Shown one piece after another: positions 1 through 12,383 of a stretch of DNA of 64,000 bases. Both the position numbers and the translations under genes were made by a program. The notes below the pieces were generated by a model, which did no database searches, was not told the DNA's origin, and was given only the letters and a program-made list of their open reading frames with translations. Source of the stretch: Otatea glauca (Eukaryota; Streptophyta; Magnoliopsida; Poales; Poaceae); contig CM070727.1 in NCBI GenBank assembly GCA_036346275.1, positions 5,757,760 to 5,821,759 on the forward strand, read 5' to 3'. How positions within the stretch are numbered: the stretch's first letter is position 1; every line of letters begins with the position of its first letter.

Positions 1-1656
1 AAGTTAAATTAGTAGTACAGCTTCTCTATTCCAACTCACAGAGTGGACAAACATGATTTAGATTGGAAGGCATGCCAGTGTGCTGCTTTTCACCTTTTTT
101 TGCGAGGAAATATTTTGGTTTTCCCAGAAGCTATTGCATTGCAAAAGCATATTTATGATACAAATGAGTTGCTTCTTTCAACTTCTAATTAAACTGTTAT
201 ATTGACTGAAAGGCCTACTTATAGTTATAGGGCAAATTTGCTAGGCTTTCAGAAGCTGCAGCAAATTTTTATATGTGTTGCATCCAACACGGGGCTTGTT
301 CACCATGTATATGTTGATTTAATCATGTCGACTTGGGCATTGGCTCTGACAAGTTCCACCAGCTTCATCATTTTGCAACCATGTCTAAAATATAGTGCTG
401 CTCTGTGTAAATCATGTCTACTTCATATACTATACGAGTACACATAACTCCAGCAAATCTCCAGTACTGGTAGTGATTTTCAGAGAAGAAAGGATTTGTA
501 GTCAGTCGAAGGATGGAATTATACATGATGTGGTCTGCATTGCCAGTTTTTCTGTTTTTAGGGGCAAGAAAGGATCAAGCTTCCCTTTTGTAGTCTCTTC
601 TGTGAATTAATTCAATGATCAGATGTTGTCAGGCTTAGAGGAGTAACAGAATGAAAAAATAGTTGATAGCTGATTTAGGATTGAATTTTGGCAATTTTCT
701 GGATTTGTCATCCTGCTACTCAATGAGAAACCTAAGATTGACTAGATTGGTAGAAAATAGATTTGGTTTTCCTTTTTTTTTCCTTTCTATTTTGTGTTTG
801 TGGGTTTGTCACACAAAATTAGGTAGAAGGAAAGTTTGGTCCAATCTTCCAGCTGTGCTTTACTGCTGTACTGTGCAACATATATTTGCTGGACATGGGA
901 AATTTAATCAAGTTTAGACTAGTAGGATATCCCAAAGAAAAAGTATATTGTGAATGTCTTGTACCATCGACGCATGAAGCCTTCTCAAGTGTGTACAACA
1001 GTATGCCTTTTTATCTCCATAAGGAGAAAAAAGGAAACCAGGTCATAGTCCAGCTTCCAATCTTAAAATACTAAAACAAGTGTGCGCACGAGCATATAGT
1101 TCTGGGTTAGCCATTTGGATCAGAATTCTGTGCTGACTGCTTACCAGAATTTGATTTGTTACTATGAACTCAAACTTGAATACTATAGTCGTTGTTCTAG
1201 GCATCCCACGATTTATTATTAGATCAGTTAAACCACCCAAATTGGTGACCTTTTGTTGTTAATTGAGGGATATGTTCTGTAGAATTTTGGTAGCAGTATT
1301 CTGAATCTCTGATGTCAAGTGGATCTAATTGAAAGACATTTTCAATGGTCTCAGACTCTCAGTTAAAATGGCTGTATAGCACTAAAAAACGATTGTTTAG
1401 TCTGTCTTATTTGCATGTGATCTGTTAGTATTTTGGATTCATGTTATTTACCTCTGATCTTATGAGGCCTTAATTTATTGTTGCATATCTTATTGCCAAT
1501 CGCTTCTTCTAGATCCTCTGATTTATCATTCATGTTATAGAAGTGGTGACCTTAAATTTGGAATCCTCGTATTTGTGATTTATGAGTAGAAATGGGTCTT
1601 TTGCAGCCTTACAAGTTACAATTGGTCTGGTCATCACTATTTTCTGTACTATGCAG
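1..1656 (+). other. Intron of the ubiquitin-specific protease gene (left part outside window)
   Basis: AT-rich sequence without a reading frame I can connect to the exon at 1657. It ends in a canonical acceptor (pyrimidine-rich stretch, AG at 1655-1656). I looked for an earlier protease exon and found none with convincing splice sites, so all of it is best read as the last intron, whose donor lies outside the window. Confidence 0.5.
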
Positions 1657-1897
1657 ATCTAAGGAGAATGACAACACCACTTATCGTCTAGTTGCTGTTG
1701 TCGAGCACTCGGGAACCATGGCAGCTGGGCATTATGTTGCATATGTGAGAGCTGGCAAGATTGGTGGTCGGCAGCGGCGGAACAGTGACACCAAGTCTTG
1801 GTTTTATGCAAGTGATGCACAAGTCAGAGAAACCTCTCTGGAGGAAGTTCTTAACTGCGAGGCCTACATACTTTTTTACGAAAGGGTGGGAGACTAA
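1657..1897 (+). CDS. Ubiquitin-specific protease (UBP1/UBP2-like), last exon only
   Basis: C-terminal part of a USP/UBP cysteine deubiquitinase, which cleaves ubiquitin from proteins. The exon enters in phase 2 after the AG at 1655-1656 and ends at TAA 1895-1897, giving about 79 residues. It holds the second half of the catalytic core: the His box with GHYVAYVR (catalytic His), then a basic linker, then WFYASDAQVRE (the third catalytic residue) and the closing ILFYERV strand that ends the USP fold. The catalytic Cys box lies upstream of the window. The protein stops right after the fold, as in plant UBP1/UBP2-type enzymes. No frame break is seen. The family is secure; the subfamily is inferred from the wording of the His box and from the short C-terminus. 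Confidence 0.85.
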
Positions 1898-3670
1898 GAT
1901 AATGTCTGGTGGCATATTCATCGATCAGGCAGTAATCAGCAAGCTCAAATTGCACGCATGAGGTGAGAAACAACATTTTTTGGATAGCCAGAGGCTCAAT
2001 GAGTCTACAAACTAATATAACTATCGATCAAGTTCATTTTGTTTCTTTGAGTGAGTCACTTCATGGCTCCAGTTTGCTTCAATATCGTTTGTCTTCTCAG
2101 TTGAAGAGATTTTCACAAGTGGAATTGAGCAGCTAGTCTGTTCATACTGCCCTACAGCCATTTTTTATCTTTTGAGGACATAGTTGGAGGCATGGAAATT
2201 GTTCAAAATCGGCGAATAGTTCATACAGACCTTGGCAAGAGCTTCATTGAACGCCTACGGTTATTGTTTTACAATCACTCATGAATAGCTTAGTACATTT
2301 TTTTTTGACATGTTGAGTCTGTGCCCCTAAATTTTGAGTGATGGGGGCGTATATTGTAACGTGCTTTAGGTCCTTCTTAAAGTATCAATTACATACTTGT
2401 TTTAGCCCTTATTACCTGGGATTAAAAAAAATGTGCCTCTTCGTTGAGGCCTTTCCCCCATCGATTCGGTGCAAGTTGTGTTGCAGTCTGAGAATGTGGT
2501 GTCCATACTGGTATCAGCCGGCGAGCTTGTTCTGTTGAAAAATTGGTGTGCTTTTTACTCTTGATAATGATGGTCTCTCACGGTAGCAATACGGCAATAA
2601 GAAGCAAAACCAGTTGATATTTGTTCATACTTTTATTTCTATCCTCCGTTTTCCATTCAACTTTTTTTTTCTCTTAAATAAATGTTCTGATTCCAGCCTG
2701 TACCCAAGTGGTATTGCCGCTGCTACGTTGCAAACCAGCTAGCGTGAGCAACTACCACTACGGTGTACAGCTTGATTGGCTCGCAACTGGGCCAAGCAAA
2801 GTGGATTTGCGCAGATTAGGTAAAGATTGATAGTGATTTACTGCTGGCATGATCCTGTTGCTTGCTGATTTAGCTCATCTCTTACGCCGCCAGCCCGGAC
2901 CCGTAGAAACTGCATGCGGCAAAATGCGGCATATTTCCTCCTGCAACTGTTCTGTTTGTAAACCGGATGGCAAGGGCAAGGCAAAGTCACTGCAACGAAT
3001 GAGACTATGATCTACGTGGGAAAGCAAGCGTTATACATAAACGAGCCTACGATGATACGATCTATGTCAGTACGTGGGAAAGCAAAGCTTATTATTATAC
3101 ATAAGCCTTGCACCTCTAGAATCAAGATGATGAAGTTTCAAGGTAGCTGTCCATTTGGCAAACGCATCCAGCCGGTGCCCGGTGCCCGGTGCTACCTCCT
3201 CCGACAGCCACTCGCTCGGCCGTGGCGCGGCGCCAACCACCCATCCGGTCACTAAAAATTCACCGGAAACGCCCCGATCCAGCGGCAAAAACGGCCTCAG
3301 GAACCGGCCGCGCGCTTCAACGGCGGCGCGGGACCGCAGCTCGTAGTCAGTCGGTCGGTCCGTTGCAAGCTGCGCCGCTGCGCCCGTCCCGACCACGAAA
3401 AAGGTCCGCACCGGACGGACGCTGGAAAATGGATGCGAATCGTCAGCTGCCACCCGCCCGCTCGCACAGCCAAGGGCGTTTACAGCGGTATATATTATCT
3501 GTCTGTAAACTTATGTTATTTATGATTTTTAAAGATGTAAAATAAAGAGAAAGAAGGATGCTATCTACTATTTAACAGATGATTTTATACATAACTTTAT
3601 GTTGATTGCAATTATATAGACAATTTATTATATACAACTATATAGATAATCTATTATATAATTTATTTTT
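1898..3670. other. 3' UTR of the protease gene and intergenic DNA
   Basis: The first several hundred bases are probably the 3' UTR; an AATAAA-type signal lies near 2678. Around 3010-3100 a short imperfect direct repeat occurs (TACGTGGGAAAGCAA at about 3014 and 3071). A GC-rich patch at 3170-3440 gives open frames on both strands, but none resembles a known protein. I see no supportable gene here. Confidence 0.4.
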
Positions 3671-4147
3671 AGAGTAAATTTCACAAAACTATAGGTTTAT
3701 TGTACAAATTAGAAAAAACTACAGATTTTAGCTTCTATTTCACGAAATTTCAAATTTTAGAAGAACTTGTTTTACAGAACTACAAGTTTCTTGAATAAAC
3801 TATAAAAAAATACAGATTTTAACTTTTATTTCACAAAGCTACAGATTTTAGAAGAATATGTATCACAAAACTACAGGGTTTAGAAGAACTTATTTTACAA
3901 ACCTACATGTTTTAGAATTGGTTGTTTCTTGTAACGGGTACGACCTAAAACCTTTATTGTGATACGAATTTTTCTAAAATCTGTAGTTTTGTAAAATAAA
4001 AGCTAAAATATGTATTTTTTATAGTTTGTTGAAGAAACCTATAGTTTTGCAAAACAAGTTCTTCTAAAATTTGAAATTTCGTGAAATAGAAGCTAAAATC
4101 TGTAGTTTTCTCTATAAGAATAATGTAGTTTTTGTAAAATTTACTCT
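3671..4147. mobile_element. Foldback/MITE-like inverted-repeat element
   Basis: The ends are inverted copies: AGAGTAAATTT starts at 3671 and AAATTTACTCT ends at 4147. The similarity continues deep into the element; motifs such as CTACAGATTTTAG and GAAATTTCAAATTTTAGAAGAACTTG on the left reappear reversed on the right at about 4040-4110. The element is AT-rich and non-coding, and internal CTACAGATTTTAG-type units repeat every 50-70 bases. No clear target duplication was found, so the superfamily is open. It sits about 320 bp upstream of the RING gene start. Confidence 0.7.
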
Positions 4148-4469
4148 TACACGTCACATGCTCTAACGCGACGGGCCGAACCCCACCCGCGAGCAGCCGC
4201 CATGTGGCGCCCAACCCAAAACGGCACCGCTCTTGCTCGCTGCGACTGTGTCAGCCATCGCCACCACAAAAGAACGCATGCTTTCTAACGGAAAAGAGAA
4301 GTAGAGCCACTACACGACTACGCGAGGAGGACAAGGCAAGCCGAGTAGAGTCCAAGCCAATCTGGAGAGGATGACTGGATACTACTGCTAGTATTTAGGA
4401 GGCGTTGTGTATGTATGTATGCGTCCGAGTCCACCGGCGTAGGCTTCTCCTCCCGAGTTTGCGCATGAA

Positions 4470-5042
4470 ATGGAGGGGCCGAGGGTGCTGCCGATGCGGC
4501 GTGGTGTCACGCTCGCCGAGCAGCTCGCCGCCTCCTCCAACCTCGGCGACCTCCTCAAGCGCGGCGACGACGGCGACGGGAGGCAGCTCGCCTCGGTGGG
4601 GAGGCGACGCACGCTCCTCGACGTCATCCGCGACGTCGACGACCGCCCGCCTCCCCCCTCCTCCTCCGGCCCCACGCGCCGCGGCCTGTCCACGACGGCG
4701 CCCGTCGCAGGCGGTGCGGCGACCACCGCGTCGGCGTCGGCCGCACAGGAGGGGAGGGTGTCGCTGATGGCGCTGCTGGAGCAGGCGGAGCGGCAGTGGA
4801 CGACAGCCGCCGGCGGCGGCGAGTGGAAGCGCGTGGAGGAGGACGCGGCGTCGGAGGAGGGGAGGAAGGGGGGCGGCGGCGGCGAAGGGCGGTGCTGCGT
4901 GTGCATGGCGCGCGGCAAGGGCGCGGCCTTCATCCCCTGCGGCCACACCTTCTGCCGCGCCTGCGCCCGCGAGCTCCGCGCCGGCCGCGGCCGCTGCCCG
5001 CTCTGCAACGCCGCCATCCACGAGGTCCTCAACCTCTTCTGA
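4470..5042 (+). CDS. RING-HC zinc finger protein, probable E3 ubiquitin ligase
   Basis: Intronless 190-residue protein. A C3HC4 RING occupies the extreme C-terminus (about residues 143-182): CCVCM, then PCGHTFC, CRAC and CPLC, with all eight zinc ligands present, ending seven residues before the end in a hydrophobic EVLNLF tail. Such fingers recruit E2 enzymes, so an E3 ligase role is likely. The first 140 residues are low-complexity and basic/acidic, with two short conserved-looking helices (TLAEQLAASSNLGDLLK and SLMALLEQAERQW) that may bind substrate. No signal peptide or membrane segment. The ATG at 4470 is the first in this frame; the upstream ATG at 4405 opens a different, unrelated frame. 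Very high GC and single-exon form are usual for grass genes of this class. Confidence 0.85.
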   Translation: MEGPRVLPMRRGVTLAEQLAASSNLGDLLKRGDDGDGRQLASVGRRRTLLDVIRDVDDRPPPPSSSGPTRRGLSTTAPVAGGAATTASASAAQEGRVSLMALLEQAERQWTTAAGGGEWKRVEEDAASEEGRKGGGGGEGRCCVCMARGKGAAFIPCGHTFCRACARELRAGRGRCPLCNAAIHEVLNLF

Positions 5043-5849
5043 ACACCTGCCCCGCTCACCTTGCTCCCTTCACCACCGCGGCCGGTGACGGCGATTCTTT
5101 GTGCAAGAACCGATCTTTTTCACATTTCTAGCATCGGCTGTTCGTAAAATTGCTCGGAAGCTTGAATCCAGCCATTTCTGCCGATTCGAGGTAGCATTCG
5201 GTGTAGATAAATTTCTGCTTTCTTTCTGTCTGCTTCTTGTTTCTTGTTCTTGGAAAACTGAAAAGATTCAACAGAACAGAGCATGTTATTGGATCGAATT
5301 CCATGTTGAATTCCAACTACTTGGATCAAATTCTCTGTTCCTCCAGGATGCTAGTACTCCTGTAAATTAAGATCCTTACAATCTGGTGTAAATGCTGGGA
5401 ATTAATCGGGCAGAATATTTCGGTGTTCTAGATTGCGGGACACGTGGGATCTGGCTCGTGCATTGCCAGCAGGGTTTGACGTATCGCGATTTTCGATGGT
5501 ACTGGCCGGCTTGAGAAACGAAATGGATCGAAATTCAAATTCGAAAAATGTATTCAAAATTTTCTAAGATTAGTATTAATATCTTTTTGACATCTGGCAT
5601 AAAAATTTGTTGAAAAAACGAACTTATGAGATTTTTTGAGTAAAACCGAATATAGATAATATAAAAGAAAAAAAAGAAAAACTTTCATGTATGTGGATAC
5701 ATATACATTCTAATTTTTTACATTTCAGATGTAATAATATAATTTTTTGTTCATGTTATTGATTCAGGATGTTTTTACGGAATTGGAATTATGTATTTGT
5801 TTATAAGAAATGAACGTGGATAAAATAGTGGACTATTTTTTAATATAAA
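5043..5849. other. 3' UTR of RING gene and intergenic DNA
   Basis: The first 300 or so bases after the TGA look like 3' UTR. The rest is AT-rich and I see no gene, RNA or repeat in it. Confidence 0.4.
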
Positions 5850-6143
5850 TGTGGTGCCAGATGTGATGAAAGAATCGGTTGTTATTAATACTATAAAGCG
5901 GTCATTAATACTCAACAATATCAAGCAGAGCAGTGATCAAAGATTGGTTATTAACACTAGAAAAGTGGTCGTTGTTTCTTCTTAATTAATGCTAGCACAC
6001 TATCTCGTTGTTAAAAAAATTGTATGCGGTCGTTAGTATTATTAACATGAAGCCTTTAACGATGGCTAACGATCATAATTCTGTAGTTGTTAGTGACTTT
6101 TAATGACTACATCTCGTGTCGTTAATAATTGTTTTTAGTAGTG
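5850..6143. mobile_element. CACTA (En/Spm-like) transposon terminus
   Basis: The segment ends at 6131-6143 with GTTTTTAGTAGTG, the reverse complement of CACTACTAAAAAC, a typical CACTA terminus. The preceding 280 bases hold many degenerate copies of a GGTCGTTAATA-like unit in both orientations, as expected for CACTA subterminal repeats. I did not find the opposite end within the window, so this is a fragment or the other end has diverged. The left boundary is approximate. Confidence 0.5.
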
Positions 6144-6493
6144 CTAATCATTCATCAAATATCCTTGATTGTCCTACAAATGCCTTAACCTTTTATCATG
6201 TCATCACAAAATAGAGTTTTAGTATAAGAGGTTATTGTTTCAAGTTCTTACGTTACTTTTACTTGAATATCCAGCATTTTATGCAAAAAAAAATTCCAAT
6301 TTTTCTTGATTATTTTTCAATTTCGCTGAGTGTGTCAAGTTGCAATGTAAACCGATCGGCTTTCGATTTATTTCGCCGTTGTTTGATCGCCGAGTTCAAA
6401 AAGTTTGACTTTGTGAGCCGTTTGGTTTTTATCGATTTTTGACGAAAATCGATACCACAGGGAGGAGATTTTCGAGTTCGGTTCGGTAATGTA

Positions 6494-6662
6494 AACCCAG
6501 ATTGCCAGTGATGGGGTTCATTAGAAACTCTACCCGTTTCCTCGGTTCAACGCATAGGAAAATTCTAATTGCCAGTGATCTGGTTCAACCCAGATTGCCA
6601 GTGATGGGGTTCATTAGAAACTCTACCCGTTTCCTCGGTTCAACGCATAGGAAAATTCTAAT
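6494..6662. repeat. Tandem duplication, period 93 bp
   Basis: A 76-base segment at 6494-6569 (beginning AACCCAGATTGCCAGTGATG) is repeated without visible change at 6587-6662, separated by 17 bases. Two copies only, non-coding. The identity suggests a recent event. Confidence 0.85.
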
Positions 6663-8811
6663 CGCAGGGTGATGTCATGGCTGGAGAAGATAGATAGGGA
6701 TGAGTTGAATTGCAGGCCATCTATCCGACCTGATACGTTTCTGATGATGTTGACTCGGCCGAACCGTATTCTTAAAGCTATTAGTATTAGGTTGGTCGTA
6801 GTTCTAATTTCCAAACTAAGTGGACGATCCAGTCGTGCATGGGTCCCAATCCGGCTTGCCCGTGCATGTTCTAGACCGTCCGCCACTAGCTGGATGATAT
6901 ATATGCATGTCTGCACCGTTTGAACTGCAAGGCAGAGGATGCATAGAGCTAATCAACATTAACCTATAGCGCAACCAATTTTATCACTTGTAGTACTACC
7001 TTTCGAAGTTTAGAATGCTAACTAGAATTGAGCCACTGAGACACTGGCACGATAAAATAAGCCAAGTGTTCCTATACTATAGGACATAATTAACACGCAT
7101 GGATGCACTGAGCAATGTGTGTACTTCGATTTGATCTTTGTTGGGTACGTAAGCTAACTTATTCACTACTCGTGCTGCTGAAATGGCCAAAACATGGATG
7201 CAGTCAAGCATCTTACTGATGGCCAGAGTCCACGAGGCATAGACGGGTGTTCACATCGGCTATGGGCTATGGCTATGCAACCCTGGACTGACGAACAAAC
7301 TTACCTGTGCGTCGCTTGTCTTTGCGAACAACGACAGCACGCACGATGGCGACGGCCTGCGACAAGAGACCAAAAGAGGGCTGCATCCATGGAGCTTAAA
7401 TCGGCAGGCTGCAGCAGCGGAGGAGTGGAGTTTTGGAGAGTTGCTGCTGCGACGCTGACAGGCACATAGCTGGGAGAATTGCCGTTTAGCACGCAAGGAT
7501 ACAGGGGTTCATGGCCTGTAGTGACGAATGGACAACTTACAGGAAAGAACACCGGTGTACTGCGCCGATATGTTCATAACGGAGAGAATAATTGTACACA
7601 CAAACCTTGTCTTTTTAAGGGCTTGGAGAAGTGTTTCTGTTGGAGTTATTAGGATTCGCAAGAACGATTTTCTTTGAAACAACAACCAACACGTGTTATT
7701 CTGGTCCACATTGTTGCCATGTATGATGCCCGAGTATCAAGGTAAAAGGGCAATGCTATTATATAGGATTGGCACCTTAAGCCAGGCCCGGGACATAACA
7801 AGTTCTGAGCTTTGTAACACGGTCTAAAATGGGTAGCTTGATTGCCAAATATTAATCCTAATTAAAGGGCTATGCTGTATGCTCTACTGAAGAACAACGA
7901 CCCGAGCTTAGGAAAGTAGACAGCTGATACTCCTAAATGTTGGTAGTTGAGCTGCATTGTCCATCTGCATCGACTCCAAAACCCCATGGGCCATCACAGC
8001 ATTGCATTCCCTGCTCCGATGGAGATAGCTTCTGCCTGCAGGAAAGAATAAACCACATTTGCATAGTTATTTGATCCCATCCATGCCACCCTATCACGAA
8101 ACGGATCCAATGCAGTCCATTTGGAGATTGCAACTTAAGCAGTTGCACAGAGTCCGTTGAATCAAGAAGCGACGATCTAGATCTTTCGGGAGTACTTCTC
8201 GAAAACACCATGCCGATTTTTTGTATTGTAGCAGGTATTGCAGTATGGTATTGTAGCAACACATTGTTAGACGATCTGAATCATCTGGTGGCTCGATCGG
8301 ATGGCCCTGAGGAGTGAGGACTGCTTAAGTTGTAGCCATTGTTGTGACTACAAACTACTTCTATCCTACAATCGAAGTCTGGAATAATGAATTGTATCTT
8401 AATGGGTAAACTACTAAGTTACCCATGTAAGTGGTGATTTCAATTCTCAAGTCACTTTTTTTGCAATATACTAGCAAAGCAGAGGATCTATTATATATTT
8501 TGATTTTTTTTTTTGATTTTTTTCTGAATTTTTTGGGATTATTTTTAATGCTTGGGATTTTTATCCCATATCTTTCAAATGGTGGCGGGAAAATTTTTCC
8601 GGGAGGGATTATTTCCCTATGGAAATGATAGGGATTCTACGTGCCCTTCAAAATCCCTCTTGAAATTTTATTCCCTGAGATTTTCTTCTCTAACATCCAA
8701 ATCCCAAAATTCAGGGATGTATGCTTCTCCATGTGGTAACCTGGGATTACATGAACACGTAAGTCTTAACACCAATCTTCAGGCATAAGAGCACCTTCAG
8801 CCAATGGCGTA
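6663..8811. other. Intergenic DNA, no supported gene
   Basis: Several short open frames exist (for example minus 7933-8262, 109 residues), but none shows a recognisable domain, a good splice pattern or base composition unlike its surroundings. A stretch at about 8500-8720 is rich in GGGATT/AATCCC words in both orientations and could be a degraded MITE. Nothing firmer can be said. Confidence 0.35.
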
Positions 8812-11800
8812 CGCAAGATAAAAATAAAGGGGGTGCTCGTGGAAGTCTGCTAACAGAAGAAAACCATACTAAAATATATACAATTCAAAATACTTAGCGT
8901 AATCGAAATTCATATGTAAATAGACAAGAGTCAAAGTAAAAAATGTAAAATACACATAAGATACCTTGGTAGTTGGTAATGAATATAACACCCTGAATGC
9001 CCATAAATGTCGATATGCTGCGAGTAGAAATCTGTAGAACAAAAATAGCTAAATTAGTGAGGCAATTAAAAAAGCATGAGTAATTACAAACATTGAAATG
9101 AAATGCAACGTACCGCAAAACCGCTAGCTATGACTAGGAGAGGAAAGCAAGTCCATTCTACGAGATTTCATCTTTTGGAAGCAATCCATGATTGTTTTAT
9201 CATTAATACTTTTAAATATTTCCCGTTCAGTATAGCACACCATCAAGTCATTGAGCTAATCATCGGAGACTTTGTTGCGTAAGTCTGTCTTGATAATTTT
9301 CATTGCTGAAAATATTCTTTCAACTGATGCTGTTGCCACAGGAAGGATCAATGTTAACTCAGTGAAGCGATAGACCAATGGAAAGGTTATGTCTTTTCCG
9401 GTTTCAACCATCTTTTCTGCAAGTCTTGCAAGGTCACAACATCCACGAAATTCTATGCTTCTCCTAACATTGAGAATGTAGTTTTGAAGCTGAGTTCTTA
9501 ACAATATACGGTCACCTATGGTGAAATCATCAGCATAAATCTCAGCAAGTCATATAAGTTTGTCGACATCAAACTTGGAGAATGAGTTCCGTGGGTCGAG
9601 ATATGACATGCATACTAATAGCTCTGTAGAAACTTCATTGAAGCGATGATTTATCTCTGACTTAGTGGCATCAATGGCAGCATAGAAGATATCAATTCCA
9701 TAGAAATGATCATGAGTCACAGTATGGCCTCGACATGCCATTCAACCCATAATTGGAGTGTTTTCATCCATATCTGGAACAGTGATGCCATTTGCTTCAT
9801 AAAAGCTTTTTGTTCGCTCAAACAATGACTCCCACCCATTATTCTTCATATTTTGCAAGTTCTCTTTCACATCCATAATGAAACCTATGGCATGAACAAT
9901 GTCCAAATCCTTTCTTTGGAATTCATGTGATAACTCATTTGTACTGTCCAACAAGTCCAACATCATATGCAAGATGAACACAAATTCAAAACTTTCCATT
10001 TTCTTATCAAACCATATGCACCACCAGAATTAGACGGCTGACGACTATCATCACTTACAATTTCTAGCACCTCCTTTGTTGCCTCCCACATTTGATACAG
10101 ACGGAGCAAGGTTTTGTGATGTGAGCCCCATCTAGTATCTCTAGATCTAACTATACCTTGTCAATAAGACTTCATGGTGCTTTTCAATCAAAGCATCCAT
10201 CCTCTTGCAAGATGAACTAACAGTGTTCACAATCAAGGGAACATAATTGAAAAAATCAGCAATAGCTTTTACACTACTTGAGACAGTAACAATCGCTAAT
10301 TGCAACCGATGAGCAAAGCAATGGACATAGAAAGCATACGGATTTTCATCTTGAATCTGTCTTTGCAAACCATTAAATTCCCCTCTCATATTTGAAGCTC
10401 CATCATATCCCTACCCACGAAGTCTAGAAAGAGGTAAATCATATCCTGCAAGCACGTCAAGCAATGCACCCTTCAATGCAGCAGAAGTACACTCTTTAAC
10501 ATGGACAAGTTTAAGAAACCTTTGCATGACTTTCCCTTGGTTGTTAACAAATCTAAATGCCACAAGATATACAAGTTAGGAAAATAACTTAATGCATAAA
10601 TGGTATTAGTAAAAATATAAAACCAAAGTACCAACCTAACAATCACAGCCATTTGCTCCTTTATTGATACATCTCTAGATTCACCAATAAGCACGAAAAA
10701 TTTTCTATCTCCAATCTCATCCAAAATCACCTTAGTGACTTGTTTTGCACAAGTTTTCGCAAGGTCCTTTTGAATCCATGGAGAAATCATGGTACAATGC
10801 CTAGGATCTACATCAAATGCCTTCTTTACTTCTTCCTTCTTATCTTTATACCACTCCACCAACTCTCTAAAGTTGCCCTTGTTGATAGAAGTAGAAGATT
10901 CATCATGTCCACGAAAAGCTTCACCTTGCATTAAAAGAAATCTTGCGCAATCTAGAGAAGCAGTTAGACGAATTTTGTACGCAATTTCATCCATCCTACC
11001 ACGAGCTTCTAATTTACATGACACACTTAATCTTTGATTATTGAAATTCTCACATGCTTGCCTACAAAAGTTGTGAGTACTATTAGGTCCACCAACACGA
11101 TCATTTAAACTTCTCTTAGCCTTCCTCCAATTAACGAATCCATCTTTTGTGAATGCATCATTGCCAAAATATTTGGGATGTGCTGGACTCTTGAAAAGAA
11201 AGCGATAGAAGCAAAAGGCAATATCCTTTGACACGCTATATTCTAACCAGTCAAATTCCTTGAACCATGATTCTTGAAAATATCTCAAACAATCCATTGT
11301 TTTCTTTGGAAAAACATAGCCGAATGGTCGAGTTGGAACCTTCAACAAATATGCCCTCCTCACTTGATCTCTAATTTCATTGGAATAATCTTCAATTGTT
11401 ACGTGACATGTTGGATCAGCGATGATATCATCTAGATTAAAATCAATCCGAGGCTTCTTTGGTTGAGTTGTGCTCTCGTTGGTTCTATGATTACTTGAAC
11501 TTGAATTGTTTGAAAAATAGTTGTGCAAGGTTCGTTTGTCCATCTTTTATAGATCTACAATACAATTTATGCAACCTATAATAAGTTATACTAGAGAATA
11601 ATTTACTAATAAACTAATAATTCAAATTTACTAATCAACCAACAATCTGATATTTCATGGATTATGGTAATTGATACTTACAATTTAATAATTAATAAAT
11701 AATTAAATTAAAAACTCACCTCCTTACCTTAATACCTTATCCTTTGTCCTCTAGCTCGGCCGGCCGAACTCAGTCGCCCCTCCAGTCTCCTCACGCGTCC

Positions 11801-11850
11801 CTCTGGCTCCTCCTCCCTCTCATCACTCCTCGGCCGACTCTAGAGCGAGG
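8812..11850 (-). mobile_element. Degraded hAT-superfamily transposon (DUF4371/ZMYM-like transposase)
   Basis: The unit contains the transposase pseudogene 9150-11543 (minus strand). Its 3' end is probably near 8812, where CAATGGCGTACGCAAG followed by a GGGGGTGC tract resembles the CAGTGGCGGAGC-type ends of this hAT group. The promoter-side end was not found; it may lie beyond the chromovirus that begins at 11856, because the GC-rich sequence on both sides of that insertion (11750-11850 and 19022 onward) looks continuous. Boundaries are approximate. Confidence 0.6.
9150..11543 (-). pseudogene. hAT transposase pseudogene, zinc-finger MYM-type 1-like
   Basis: Reading on the minus strand from ATG 11543: a basic/Ser-rich N-terminus, a TTF-type zinc-finger-like region, the DUF4371 segment (ending GESRDVS) and, after an intron at 10553-10635 (donor AG|GTTGG, acceptor TTTAG), the RNase-H-like core with GYDGASNMRGEF and HCFAHRLQLAIV, then the C-terminal hAT dimerisation region with LVYRFTELTLILP and ASVERIFSAMK near 9260-9400. 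It is broken by in-frame stops at about 10409 (between RLRG and GYDGAS), 9742, 9550 and 9256, plus a frame change with probable deletion near 10140 and a one-base frameshift near 10003. Each of the four stops can be explained as a C-to-T change in a CAG, CGA or TGG codon. Not functional. Confidence 0.85.
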
Positions 11851-11855
11851 CTCTG

Positions 11856-12267
11856 TGTTACAGCCGGTCACCATGTTCAGGATGTTCGTGCTCTCAGGGA
11901 GGAAGATGAAGTCTAGTGAAGTCGGCAAGGGAACTTACCGGTTGGTCGGCTTTGGTAAGTGAGCGTGGACGGCAGCGATTAGAGATCATAGTGGTGAAGT
12001 TGTAATCGGGACGTTGTGTTTGTAATAGCTGTCAGTTCAGTGTTTACGTTGTTATAGGGGAGTCAGGCTGTAATTGAGAGGGGTAAATCGCAGGAGGGGT
12101 TCGGGAGTATATAAACCCTGTAAGAAGTAAAATGAGGCAACCGGAGAATAGAATCAATTGGAGTTTGGCTTCTTTCTCATCCTCCCTTTCCCCTTTCTCT
12201 TCTCAGAGTTGTGCGAATGGTTCACGCATCTCACGCCGGCGAGGATTAGCGGCCACAGGACGTGACA
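11856..12267 (+). repeat. 5' LTR of chromovirus
   Basis: 412 bases, starts TGTTACAGCC and ends ACGTGACA. A TATA-like TATATAAA lies near 12109. It aligns along its whole length with 18612-19016; the largest difference is a short indel near position 12220. Confidence 0.95.
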
Positions 12268-12270
12268 AGC

Positions 12271-12282
12271 TGGTATCAGAGC
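12271..12282 (+). other. Primer binding site, initiator tRNA-Met type
   Basis: TGGTATCAGAGC begins three bases after the 5' LTR. It is the standard complement to the 3' end of plant initiator tRNA-Met, which primes minus-strand synthesis in many plant LTR elements. Confidence 0.95.
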
Positions 12283-12383
12283 CGCGTTGATCCAAGGCTT
12301 AGAGCTGTAAAATCCCAGAGACAAGTTGGGGAACACGGAATCGGGTTCGCTCGGTTTCGAGATCCCTGTGAAATTCCAGAAAT

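Noticed and set aside
3067..3453. 128-codon minus-strand gene
   Set aside because: GC-rich patch open on both strands; the protein resembles nothing known to me.
4388..5059. Minus-strand frames of 208-223 codons
   Set aside because: Antisense shadows of the RING gene, whose zinc ligands are all intact on the plus strand.
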